From contig NZ_QXQB01000002.1 in NCBI RefSeq assembly GCF_003605435.1, positions 930,001 to 994,000 on the forward strand: 64,000 nt of DNA. Reading direction: 5' to 3'. The notes beneath the pieces were generated by a model that was not told where the DNA came from, made no database searches, and worked only from the letters and a program-made list of their open reading frames with translations. The translations under genes and the position numbers were made by a program. Shown here one piece after another: positions 37,277 through 45,487 of the stretch (positions are counted from its first letter, which is position 1; each line of letters starts with the position of its first letter). This stretch comes from Paenibacillus pinisoli. GTDB taxonomy: Bacteria; Bacillota; Bacilli; Paenibacillales; Paenibacillaceae.

Positions 37277-37633
37277 GTGCATATCTTATCATCATGGAAT
37301 CCTCACTCAACCGCCGCCCCGCTAGCTTCATGGCTGAATATCGGGGCAACTGTCCTTGTATTGCTTCTGGCTTGCGGACTGCTCGGAGTTATGTTTCTCG
37401 TCATTCGCGTCATGTCGGATGATTCCGATAACTACAAGACGATTCGCAGCATGGTGGAAGCCATCTTCGGTACGCCTGCCCATCTGCAGAGCGGGAAGGA
37501 AGAGCCTCCCGCCTCCGTTTCCGCGCCCCATGGCAGCCCGTCAGCCTCTTATCGCGAGCCATGCCCCGGCTGCGGCGAGGAAGTAACCGAACGGGATGCC
37601 GCCTGCCCTTCCTGCGAGCTCCGATTGTTGTAA
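37277..37633 (+). CDS. Single-TM protein with C-terminal zinc ribbon
   Basis: 118 residues starting at GTG behind TGAGGTGA. One hydrophobic helix at about 22-46, a disordered Ser/Pro-rich linker, and a zinc ribbon near the end (CPGCGEEVTERDAACPSC, two CxxC pairs). Only 11 bp follow the TVP38 gene, so it belongs to the same operon. Likely a membrane-bound adaptor; no function known to me. Confidence 0.7.
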   Translation: MHILSSWNPHSTAAPLASWLNIGATVLVLLLACGLLGVMFLVIRVMSDDSDNYKTIRSMVEAIFGTPAHLQSGKEEPPASVSAPHGSPSASYREPCPGCGEEVTERDAACPSCELRLL

Positions 37634-37719
37634 CGAACTCATATCTTTCTTCCTCCTGTGGCACACTAAAGCCGATCTTCCCTAACAGATCATTACTTTC
37701 TGCAAAGGAGCGATAGCCC

Positions 37720-37863
37720 ATGTCCGGCAAAAATCCATCCGACCGCCAGAAGGCAGCAAGCAAAGCACAGTCGCTCGCTGACCGTCAACAGGCAAGCAAG
37801 CAAAATGCCAGCGAGCTGCAATCAGAAGCTGACCGTGCTGCTGTGCCGAAGCACGGCCTATAA
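37720..37863 (+). CDS. Small hydrophilic protein (47 aa)
   Basis: A 47-codon frame with ATG behind GCAAAGGAG at good spacing. The product is Ala/Gln/Ser/Lys-rich and lacks hydrophobic residues (MSGKNPSDRQKAASKAQS at the start), which suggests a helical or disordered peptide similar in character to small spore proteins. No family recognised. The next gene starts 39 bp later, so the two are probably expressed together. Confidence 0.6.
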   Translation: MSGKNPSDRQKAASKAQSLADRQQASKQNASELQSEADRAAVPKHGL

Positions 37864-37902
37864 GCTTTTTTTTGGAAGACAGCCCAAGGAGGATACAGGC
37901 AT

Positions 37903-38196
37903 ATGAGCAATTCTCATGAAGATTATCGCATGGACCCCATCTCCGGCGAGCCGGTGGAAGCGGACGGCGTGTACCGCAATGAATGGGGACGTGACGAGAA
38001 GCTTAAACGTGGCGAATCCTTCCCTGCCGATCCCATATTGGGATCGACGGAATGGAGACAGGTCGAGCTTGAGTTCGACAACCATCATGAAGGCCGCACG
38101 GATCCAAGGCTCACGCCGCATGATGACGACGACAATCCGGAAGCGCACATGCAGCATCCTAGACGCCATACGACAAGCAACAAGGATAAAGACTAA
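37903..38196 (+). CDS. Small acidic/His-rich protein, YjzC-like pattern
   Basis: 97 residues. The pattern GVYRNEWGRDEKLKRGESFP recalls the G-V-Y ... L-x-x-G-x-x-F-P signature of the small YjzC-type proteins; the C-terminal half is a disordered Asp/His/Arg tail (DPRLTPHDDDDNPEAHMQHP). Preceded by CAAGGAGG. No membrane segment. Function unknown. Confidence 0.65.
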   Translation: MSNSHEDYRMDPISGEPVEADGVYRNEWGRDEKLKRGESFPADPILGSTEWRQVELEFDNHHEGRTDPRLTPHDDDDNPEAHMQHPRRHTTSNKDKD

Positions 38197-38263
38197 TTGT
38201 GCCATCCATATGAACAAATGACAAAGGAGCAAGGCGAATGCGCCCTGCTCCTTTCTTCACTTG

Positions 38264-39382
38264 TTATTCAGCACGGAGAAGAAGCTCTGCGCTTGCAAAC
38301 TCCATTCCATTCACCCATAAGGTAATGACATGCGTACCAGGATAATGCTTGCGTGTCGTCAAATCTGCGAAACGATGCACCCGCGCGTGCTCGATCACTT
38401 CGCCTTGACTAAACTCCCGGTCTGACAACAGGAATCTCTTCAGCGAGGTTTTCCCGCCGGACTTCACAAAGGCGATGCCATATTCCACACGCAGCTTGAA
38501 GCGCTCCGTCGTTCCGTTATCCTTAAATTGAATGCGATAATGCAGCTTCACTTCTCCGCCAATGGCAATCTCGGTCTTCGACAATTCCAATGCCGCGGCT
38601 TGAACCAATGACTCTTCAGCAGCATTGTGGGCAGTATAGCCGAATAAAGCCATTGCCCGCGTGTCGGCCCGCTTCACCAGCGTCCGGCAAGCATGTCTAA
38701 CGATCCAATCCGTCCACTCATGCCCTCCGAGCCACTTCTCAGCAATAGCCAAGACCAGATCAGGGTGATCCTTGGCAATATCGTTCAAGTGATTGGCGAC
38801 GCTCTTGCGCACATACAGCGAAGGATCGGCTTTCAGCTTCTCCAAGACGGGCAGCATCGGGCTAGGATCTTTCTTGAACCGCTCAATCGCTTGCCCCCAA
38901 GGCAGCCTCGGTCTCGAGCCTTCGCTCGCCAGCCTGCGCACATGCTCATCCGGATCGTCTGCCCATTGCAGCAATTGCGGAATCATCCGCTCCGGGTGCT
39001 CGATAATAAACGGCCTTACTGCAAACTCCGAGCTTGAGCGACGAGTGAACCGGGCGAGCGCATCCATCGACCGCTCCCAGTGTTCCTCCCCCCTCCCGTA
39101 TACTTCTACGAAGTCAGGGAAGAACAGATATGGAAACCCGACACAGTCTTCATCAATGAGATACAGCACATCCAGCGCATCTATGTAGTCGCGCGGCAAG
39201 GCAGCGCCCAGAGCCTCGGCAATTCTGCGAATACGGGGCTTTAGCTCCAGCTCTGCCCAATCCTCTCTTCTTGCCTCGCTGACGAATAGCTCTACATGGA
39301 ACGGCTCCCAAGCTTCCTTCAGCTTCATCCCGAACTGCTCCAGAAAAACTCCGTCATACATCAACTTCAGCGGCTCCGCCAT
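38264..39382 (-). CDS. AlkC-like DNA alkylation repair glycosylase
   Basis: 372 residues. The first 250 are HEAT-like helical repeats of the AlkC/AlkD superfamily, with HVRRLASEGSRPRLPW near residue 145 as the family hallmark and LYVRKSVANHLNDIAKDHPD next. These enzymes excise 3-methyladenine and related cationic lesions. The last 110 residues form a beta-rich Ig-like domain (LHYRIQFKDNG to VNGMEFASAELLL), as found in one AlkC subgroup where it contacts DNA. Stand-alone gene, convergent with the small genes on its left. The AlkC assignment is stronger than AlkD because of the Ig-like tail. Confidence 0.82.
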   Translation of the reverse strand: MAEPLKLMYDGVFLEQFGMKLKEAWEPFHVELFVSEARREDWAELELKPRIRRIAEALGAALPRDYIDALDVLYLIDEDCVGFPYLFFPDFVEVYGRGEEHWERSMDALARFTRRSSSEFAVRPFIIEHPERMIPQLLQWADDPDEHVRRLASEGSRPRLPWGQAIERFKKDPSPMLPVLEKLKADPSLYVRKSVANHLNDIAKDHPDLVLAIAEKWLGGHEWTDWIVRHACRTLVKRADTRAMALFGYTAHNAAEESLVQAAALELSKTEIAIGGEVKLHYRIQFKDNGTTERFKLRVEYGIAFVKSGGKTSLKRFLLSDREFSQGEVIEHARVHRFADLTTRKHYPGTHVITLWVNGMEFASAELLLRAE

Positions 39383-39483
39383 CTCTCTAATCTCCTTCTT
39401 CGAAAGGATGGAATGCCCTCCATCGCTCTAGAACATATGTTTGTATATTAGAGATATACCATGGAACGGCATGTCATTGCAAC

Positions 39484-41265
39484 TTATGCATGGCGGTTGA
39501 GCAATTCCAGCTTGCCGGTTGCCGGACAGCGCTGAGGGAGGCGAATGGTGAAGGTGGTGCCAACGCCAAGCTCGCTCTCAGCCGAGATAAAGCCTTCGTG
39601 ATTGTCGATAATCTTGTAAGAGACCATAAGCCCGAGGCCGGTCCCCTTGTCCTTGGTCGTATAGAACGGCTGCCCCATCTTCGCAAGCTGCTCCTTGGAG
39701 ATGCCCTCTCCTTCATCACGGACTCGGATAATGGCCATTCCTCTGTCGTTAACAGTTACATCCACACGAACGGTGCCGCCGTCTTGCATCGACTCTATCG
39801 CATTTTTGATGACGTTAATAAATACCTGCTTGAGCTGTGTCCCGACACCCACCACCCATAACGGATGCTGCACTTGCCCATACTCCAAGTGGACCCGGTA
39901 CATATCGGCATGCGCCCGCAAGCTGGCGACCGACTCTGAAAGCAGCTGCCTGAGATCGATATGCGAGTATTCATATACTTGCGGCTTGGATAACATAAGC
40001 AGCTCGCTGATGATGGTCTCAATCTGAATAAGATCGGACTTCATGACGGCATAGTAATGGCTGTTATGATTGCGGCCTGAAGATAATAGCTGCATGAATC
40101 CCTTGAGCGAGGTGAGCGGATTGCGGATTTCATGGGCGATGCCCGCCGCTAACTGGCCGGCAATAGACAGCTTCTCCGCTTTGATCAGCAGCTCCTCATT
40201 CTTCTTCCGCTCCGAGATATCCCGGATAATGACCTGCTCGACAGGAGCGCCGTAGAAGGATGCGCGGACGCGAACCATCTCCGTATGGATCAGCTTGCCG
40301 CTAAGCGTCCGCCACCGCAGCTCCGTTGTCAGAGCGGGCGCCCCTTCCGCCGGCAGCTCCGCGTCCATCCATTCGGCGATATCGGCGTGATGCTTCGGCT
40401 CCAGCAGACCATAGACGCTGGCCCCAATCAGCTCCCGCTCATGCCTCGCTTCAAACAAAGCAAGCCCGGACGGATTCATATATTCCCATTTGCCGTCTTT
40501 GATCAGAGCAATAGTGTCCATTGAGTTTTCAACAAGGAGCTTGTAGCGTCCGTGCATCACTGCGAATTTCTTAATATTGAACCATGTGGCAAGGCTGAAG
40601 GAAATAATCAGGACGGTAGTCATGCAAAGAATAAAAGCCAGCAGCATCAAATATTCATTGAACCGTTCCATGGTCATGATGTCGCGGTACTGCACTGTAA
40701 TGGCATGCATGCCAAGCTGGTGCATAGCCATGCAGGAGATGCCCAGCACAAGGCCGTTGGCCAATTTATAAGATGGCGGTTTCTTCTTAAGCAAGAGGAT
40801 GGCGGTATAAGCACCGGCGAAGCTGATTACGAAGGAAAGAGCAAACCATGCATATTGAATGGAATAATCCTTAATGGAATTCGAGAGGACGGACATGTAG
40901 TGGAGCAGCATTGATGAACAGGCTAGCATGAAGGCAGCGATGCATTCGCAAAACCGCGAAATGTCAGGCTTATGGAAGATGATATACAACGCAGCGAAGG
41001 TCGTGACCACGCATGCCAGAAAAGTTGCCATCATGCTCCAGTCCACTACAATCACATAATCGGAAGCCATCATCGACACAACATGCATCGTCCATAGCCC
41101 CAAGCTGAAGACCAGCGCAGCGCCAATCAGCCAATTGACCGATTGCCGGGCGATTTGAGGCCTCATATGGTCTATCATACTCATCATCGTAAAGGAGGCA
41201 AAGCACATGATCGAAAGCGAAAGCAGCAAATAGTAAGGGTTGCCGTACAATATCGGGTGGCTCAC
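39484..41265 (-). CDS. MHYT-PAS sensor histidine kinase, sporulation-kinase type
   Basis: 593 residues. Seven or so N-terminal helices form an MHYT sensor domain with its three repeated motifs (WTMHVVSMMA, SMLLHYMSVL, MAMHQLGMHA), proposed elsewhere to bind copper and sense diatomic gases. A PAS domain follows (about 255-370), then HisKA with the phospho-acceptor in GIAHEIRNPLTSLKGFMQLL, closely like Bacillus KinA-KinE, and an ATPase domain (NVIKNAIES, RDEGEGIS, TTKDKGTGLGL). The GTG at 41265 behind GGAGGAGGAG is the best start. No response regulator adjoins, as usual for orphan kinases feeding a phosphorelay, so a role in sporulation entry is plausible. Confidence 0.87.
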   Translation of the reverse strand: MSHPILYGNPYYLLLSLSIMCFASFTMMSMIDHMRPQIARQSVNWLIGAALVFSLGLWTMHVVSMMASDYVIVVDWSMMATFLACVVTTFAALYIIFHKPDISRFCECIAAFMLACSSMLLHYMSVLSNSIKDYSIQYAWFALSFVISFAGAYTAILLLKKKPPSYKLANGLVLGISCMAMHQLGMHAITVQYRDIMTMERFNEYLMLLAFILCMTTVLIISFSLATWFNIKKFAVMHGRYKLLVENSMDTIALIKDGKWEYMNPSGLALFEARHERELIGASVYGLLEPKHHADIAEWMDAELPAEGAPALTTELRWRTLSGKLIHTEMVRVRASFYGAPVEQVIIRDISERKKNEELLIKAEKLSIAGQLAAGIAHEIRNPLTSLKGFMQLLSSGRNHNSHYYAVMKSDLIQIETIISELLMLSKPQVYEYSHIDLRQLLSESVASLRAHADMYRVHLEYGQVQHPLWVVGVGTQLKQVFINVIKNAIESMQDGGTVRVDVTVNDRGMAIIRVRDEGEGISKEQLAKMGQPFYTTKDKGTGLGLMVSYKIIDNHEGFISAESELGVGTTFTIRLPQRCPATGKLELLNRHA

Positions 41266-41479
41266 TTGCGCTCCTCCTCCGCTACTGAATATCTTACATC
41301 TTAAGTGAGTTCGACAAATTACCAAAATATCCTTTTTCTTTCGCGTAGATCATGACGCTTTTTGTTGAATTAGGGCATTCGTCCCCTTCCTTAGGTCTTG
41401 CTATTCTGGAATAGCAATGCTAGATTTGGTTCATACTAGAGTTACTAGGGTACCTGAGAAGAAAACGGAGGAAAGCACG

Positions 41480-41947
41480 ATGAAATTTAAATTTGTGAAC
41501 GAGTTCAAAGAATTCGCCATGCGCGGCAATGTTGTAGACCTTGCTGTGGGCGTAATCATAGGGGGCGCATTCGGCAAGATCGTCACTTCGCTGGTTAATG
41601 ACATTATCATGCCGCCTATCGGATACATCCTGGGGGAAGTAGATTTCAGAGATTTGCAGATTCCATTAGTAGATTTATCTACACTAACAGATGCTGAGAA
41701 AGCTACCGCGCCTGTTATCAAGTACGGCGTATTTATTAACGTCATACTCGATTTCGTCATTGTCGCGTTCTGTATCTTCCTGCTGGTCAAAGGCATTAAC
41801 GCCCTGCGCCGGAAGAAAGAGGATCCGGATGCAGCCAAGGCGGAACCGACGGAGAAGGATTGCCCTTACTGCCTGTCCAAAGTGCCGGTAAAGGCAACCC
41901 GCTGCAAGCACTGCACATCGCAGCTGGAGACTGCGGCCAATGGCTGA
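41480..41947 (+). CDS. mscL: Large-conductance mechanosensitive channel with zinc-ribbon tail
   Basis: 155 residues. N-terminal [24 protein letters not shown] is the MscL hallmark (amphipathic helix and pore helix TM1). The second helix is [19 protein letters not shown]. MscL opens under osmotic down-shock. Instead of only the usual helical tail, the C-terminus carries a zinc ribbon ([18 protein letters not shown]). GGAGG at 8 nt supports the ATG at 41480. The end overlaps the Nudix gene by 8 bp. Confidence 0.93.
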   Translation: MKFKFVNEFKEFAMRGNVVDLAVGVIIGGAFGKIVTSLVNDIIMPPIGYILGEVDFRDLQIPLVDLSTLTDAEKATAPVIKYGVFINVILDFVIVAFCIFLLVKGINALRRKKEDPDAAKAEPTEKDCPYCLSKVPVKATRCKHCTSQLETAANG

Positions 41948-42587
41948 GGAGAGGTTCGACATCTACGATGAAGCCATGAATCCGATCGGTACGGCCACCC
42001 GCTCCGAGACTCATAAGCACGGATATTGGCATCGGTCGTTCCATTGCTGGCTGACGCGGCGGATTGAAGGCCGTCCTGTTGTCTTGTTCCAGCGGCGTCA
42101 GCTCGGCAAGGATACTAATCCCGGGAGCTTCGATATTACGGCCGCGGGTCACCTGACTGCCGGCGAGACAGTCCGGGACGCTGCCCGGGAACTGGAGGAG
42201 GAGCTCGGCATCCGGGCGGACTTCGATCAGCTTGTCCCGCTCGGGCAAATACGCGAAGAAGCCGAGGGCATCGTCGGCGGCTCCGTATATATGGACCGGG
42301 AAGTGAGCGACGTGTTCGCCCTCGTATGCGAGCTGCCGCTGTCCGAATTCCGCCTGCAGCCTGAAGAGGTCGCCGGCATCTACGAGGCGGATATTGCCGA
42401 TATGCTCAAGCTGTTCGAAGGTTCGGCAGACGAGCTTGCCGTACATGGCATGAAGCTGGCTGACGGAACTGCGCCAGACGCCGGCCTGCTTGTCCCAGAT
42501 GCTTGCGTCATCCGTGCGGAGCAATTCGTGCCGCGTGAGGCCGCCTACTATATCGAAGTTATGAATCAGCTTGCTGAGCTGTCATGA
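41940..42587 (+). CDS. Nudix hydrolase
   Basis: 215 residues. The Nudix box [22 protein letters not shown] matches GX5EX7REUXEEXGU exactly, so a metal-dependent pyrophosphatase is expected. Sequence before the box ([30 protein letters not shown]) is typical of the isopentenyl-diphosphate isomerase-like subgroup of Nudix proteins. The gene overlaps the mscL end by 8 bp, so translation may be coupled. A terminator follows. Confidence 0.88.
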   Translation: MAEERFDIYDEAMNPIGTATRSETHKHGYWHRSFHCWLTRRIEGRPVVLFQRRQLGKDTNPGSFDITAAGHLTAGETVRDAARELEEELGIRADFDQLVPLGQIREEAEGIVGGSVYMDREVSDVFALVCELPLSEFRLQPEEVAGIYEADIADMLKLFEGSADELAVHGMKLADGTAPDAGLLVPDACVIRAEQFVPREAAYYIEVMNQLAELS

Positions 42588-42598
42588 CAGGAATAGGA

Positions 42599-42640
42599 AG
42601 AAGCCCGGTCCGCTCCGACGAGAGACCGGGCTTCTCATTC
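42599..42640 (+). terminator. Terminator after mscL-Nudix operon
   Basis: An 11-bp GC-rich stem (42600-42610 with 42624-42634) follows the Nudix stop by about 12 bp. The T-run is weak (TTCTCATTC). It is placed between convergent genes and may work both ways. Confidence 0.7.
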
Positions 42641-42657
42641 CCAAGAAGGCTAGAGAA

Positions 42658-43068
42658 TTAAAAGAAGCCGTTTCTGAAGCCGCCGTCAAATCCGCAACAA
42701 CGATTCAAGCTTCTTACGCAAATATCAAACGTAACAAACGCGGAGCCTCGTCCGAAACAACAGCTGATTTTCACACAATCAAATCCAGGTTTACGGAAGA
42801 AGCAAATCGCCCGGCATCTCCATTCAAAAATCTCATTAATCGCTCTGCGGTCGCAATGGCGGATAGCCGCAACCAGCCTGCGTGCCTTGCAGCGTTTCCG
42901 AAGCTTGGCGAATGATCTGCTTAAGTCCGCTCCCATCTCTTGAATCCCTTCCACCGCAAAATCTTCGTGTCTGCGATGGTGTCTGCGGTGATGTCTGCGA
43001 CGGTCTCCGGATACAAGAACAGCCCTTCTGCCTTTTCCCAAACCGCTAATCTTTGCTTTTGCCGACAT
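42658..43068 (-). CDS. His- and Cys-rich coat-like protein
   Basis: 136 residues. Near the N-terminus is a run of Arg/His (RRRHHRRHHRRHEDF), followed by a helical middle, then a Cys-rich C-terminal third with about nine Cys (CRAICFFRK, KISCCFGRGSAFVTFDICVR, NRCCGFDGGF). The ATG at 43068 follows GAGAGGAGG at good spacing, which makes it a true gene rather than a chance frame. The composition is that of cross-linked spore-coat or metal-binding proteins, but I do not recognise a named family. Convergent with the Nudix gene. Confidence 0.6.
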   Translation of the reverse strand: MSAKAKISGLGKGRRAVLVSGDRRRHHRRHHRRHEDFAVEGIQEMGADLSRSFAKLRKRCKARRLVAAIRHCDRRAINEIFEWRCRAICFFRKPGFDCVKISCCFGRGSAFVTFDICVRSLNRCCGFDGGFRNGFF

Positions 43069-43194
43069 ATGGATCCTCCTCTCTATCATGCTTACTACAG
43101 CATATGCGAGATTAAGAGAGGGGTATGGGTAGATCATGTCCGACAAATGCTGAAAAATAAGACCAGCTGTCCCTTGTCGGGCAGCGCAGAGGGA

Positions 43195-44361
43195 TTAATC
43201 CTCGTTCAGATTGTCCGTCAAATATTGAATGATGCCGTCCTCCGCGTCCTGGGCGTATTCCCATACCATGGCGCCGGCCAAATTCTTTTTCTTAATGTAG
43301 CTAATTTTCGCATCCACTGCTTCCAGATCCTCATAGCTGATGAAGGTGTCACCGTCATACAGATAGGCCGCCTTTGCTTCCTCGTCGAAATAACGGGTAA
43401 AGCCGTTTTGGTTCAAATAGTCCTTCACAATGGATTTGTAGCTGAGGTCCGTCTTCACGATATCGATCGGCTCGCCCGTCTGGAAGAGGCCGTCCCCCGT
43501 ATCCTTCACACCTGACCAAGCGTAGGAATAGGCCGGAATGCCGAGCAGCAGCTTCTTGCTGTCCACGCCATGCTTCAAGTAGCTCGTTATAATATGGTCA
43601 ATGCTAAGCGGAGATTGCCCTTTGCTGTCGGGATACAGATTGGCGTTGAAGCCGGTCTTGTCCGACCAGCGGCCGGTTAAGTCATAGCTCATGACGTTAA
43701 TGTAGTCGACGTGCTTCTCCACTTCCTTCAGCTCGACTTTATCGAAATACCAGTCCTGGGAGCCGGCGGCGAACGTCAGGATGTAGCGCTTGTCCCCTTT
43801 ATGCGGCAAAAGGTTCAACTTCTCTCGCAGCTCCCTCATAAGGCTGGTAAAGTTGACCGTATCCTTGGGACTGGCCTTCACCGTGCCCCAGCCGTCATGC
43901 GCCGGGAATTCCCAGTCAATGTCGACGCCGTCCAGATCCAGCTCCTTCACCAGTTCGATGATGCTCTCGGTGAACAAGTAACGCGTTCCGTCCATGGAGG
44001 CGTCAGAGAAGCCGTCTACCCCGTAGCCGCCGACCGCCAGCACAAACTTCGTCTTTGGATTGTTTTCTTTCAGAGCCTTGATATTGTTTTTGATTTGCTC
44101 ATTCGCCGCTTCATCCTCATGGAAGAACAAGTCAGTTCCTGCAATCTTCGCAAATGCGACAAAGGCAATGTCTACGCCCTTCTCCGACAGCTTCACATTC
44201 GCGGGATCACGCCAAGCCTCGATATAGACGGTGTTGACTCGGCGCTCCTCCCCTCCAATGCTCTGCACATAATAAATGCCTATTCCGATTAATACGACTG
44301 CGACGATCAGCTTCGTCCATGCATTGATCTTGACCGCTTTGTTCGCTCTCAAGTCTGTCAC
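43195..44361 (-). CDS. GH18-family glycoside hydrolase, membrane-anchored
   Basis: 388 residues. One N-terminal helix (KLIVAVVLIGIGIYYV) acts as signal anchor. The catalytic GH18 signature DGVDIDWEFP is near residue 145, with the acid Glu and both Asp intact, and YDLTG and the conserved Trp in VWEYAQDAEDG further on. GH18 enzymes cleave beta-1,4-GlcNAc polymers. The gene overlaps the acyltransferase stop by 4 nt (GTGA); a TTG three codons on has better site spacing. With the upstream acyltransferase and GT2 it makes a three-gene exopolysaccharide operon. Confidence 0.88.
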   Translation of the reverse strand: MTDLRANKAVKINAWTKLIVAVVLIGIGIYYVQSIGGEERRVNTVYIEAWRDPANVKLSEKGVDIAFVAFAKIAGTDLFFHEDEAANEQIKNNIKALKENNPKTKFVLAVGGYGVDGFSDASMDGTRYLFTESIIELVKELDLDGVDIDWEFPAHDGWGTVKASPKDTVNFTSLMRELREKLNLLPHKGDKRYILTFAAGSQDWYFDKVELKEVEKHVDYINVMSYDLTGRWSDKTGFNANLYPDSKGQSPLSIDHIITSYLKHGVDSKKLLLGIPAYSYAWSGVKDTGDGLFQTGEPIDIVKTDLSYKSIVKDYLNQNGFTRYFDEEAKAAYLYDGDTFISYEDLEAVDAKISYIKKKNLAGAMVWEYAQDAEDGIIQYLTDNLNED

Positions 44362-45470
44362 CCTCTCCCGCCGAATAAGATTGCCGTCACAAAGCGGTTC
44401 AGATTAAGCACCTTGACCGCAATGTAACTGACGGCGAATACTGCCGCCAGATTGAAGATCAGACTTCCCGCCGTCTCGATGAACGACGCCTCCACCCCCA
44501 CGCTGCGCGCAACCATCGTCTCCACCAGCAGATGTACCAGATAGATGCTGAAGCTTGCGGCGGAGACTGAACTGATCACTTTCCGCACCTTGTCGTTGGT
44601 CCTTCGCGATATGGCCGTATCCTTTTCTTTGAAGAAGAGGAAAAGGCCGACCGCCATCAGAAAGCTTGTAATGGAATAGTTGCCGTAGAACATTTCGTCC
44701 AGCGTACCGTTCAGCTTCGACACCCCATAGGTCAATATAGGCGTCAGCACGAACGATAGAATGCCCAGGTTGTACAAGACGTGCTTCCATATCGTCGGCA
44801 GCTCATAGTGAAAGAGATAATAGCCTAAAATAAAATAGCCGAGATACCCCATAAAGAGAGGAATGTTCATGCTTGAAATGTAGAGATACTGATCGGTGGC
44901 GCGGTACACAATATCCGAGATCAGCCGGTACAGGATGCTTATCACGAACCACAGCAGCAAATAATAGCGCAGATCCTTTTCGCTGCAGGCCTTCACTAAC
45001 TTGGAGATGAGTGGCACAGTCATATAGACTGCAATGATGGCGTAAAGAAACCATAGATGCACATAATTCTGGTCGGTGAGCAGCTTGTAGCCGAAGTCCG
45101 CTACGAACTCCAGCGCATTCATATCGCTTTTCAACAGATAGTATTGGTAGAATAGCCCGTAAATGAGCGACCAGGACAGCAAGGATACAACAAGCGGCCA
45201 TACCCTTCTCAAATAAAAATCCTTCAAAGACTTAATCTCCGAACGCAGGATCATCGCGCCGCTAATCATGAAGAATACCGGAACTGCAAACCGGCAGATG
45301 GAATTGAATACATTGCTCACCCACCAGGATGTCGTCGAAAAATCATTCGTACGGGTCAGCAGCGAAGCCGAGATATGCAGTACGATAACGGCTACGATAG
45401 AAATAATTCGCAATAGGTCGATATAAATGATTCGTTTTCCCGCCGGCTTGGCGGTGCTTACGCTGCTCAT
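44358..45470 (-). CDS. Acyltransferase-3 family membrane protein (IcaC-like)
   Basis: 370 residues with about ten transmembrane helices. The start IYIDLLRIISIVAVIVLHIS carries the family's conserved Arg and His; GAMILR and FSIYLVHLLVE are further signatures. These proteins transfer acyl groups (often O-acetyl) to extracytoplasmic polysaccharides; IcaC of the staphylococcal PNAG locus is a relative. GGAGG precedes the ATG. It lies 17 bp after the GT2 gene and overlaps the GH18 gene. Confidence 0.85.
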   Translation of the reverse strand: MSSVSTAKPAGKRIIYIDLLRIISIVAVIVLHISASLLTRTNDFSTTSWWVSNVFNSICRFAVPVFFMISGAMILRSEIKSLKDFYLRRVWPLVVSLLSWSLIYGLFYQYYLLKSDMNALEFVADFGYKLLTDQNYVHLWFLYAIIAVYMTVPLISKLVKACSEKDLRYYLLLWFVISILYRLISDIVYRATDQYLYISSMNIPLFMGYLGYFILGYYLFHYELPTIWKHVLYNLGILSFVLTPILTYGVSKLNGTLDEMFYGNYSITSFLMAVGLFLFFKEKDTAISRRTNDKVRKVISSVSAASFSIYLVHLLVETMVARSVGVEASFIETAGSLIFNLAAVFAVSYIAVKVLNLNRFVTAILFGGRG

Positions 45471-45487
45471 GGTCTGCCTCCGTCCGG

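Noticed and set aside
43069..43146. Longer N-terminus for the His/Cys-rich protein (start at 43146)
   Set aside because: The ATG at 43068 has GAGAGGAGG at ideal spacing; the upstream ATG has no such site.
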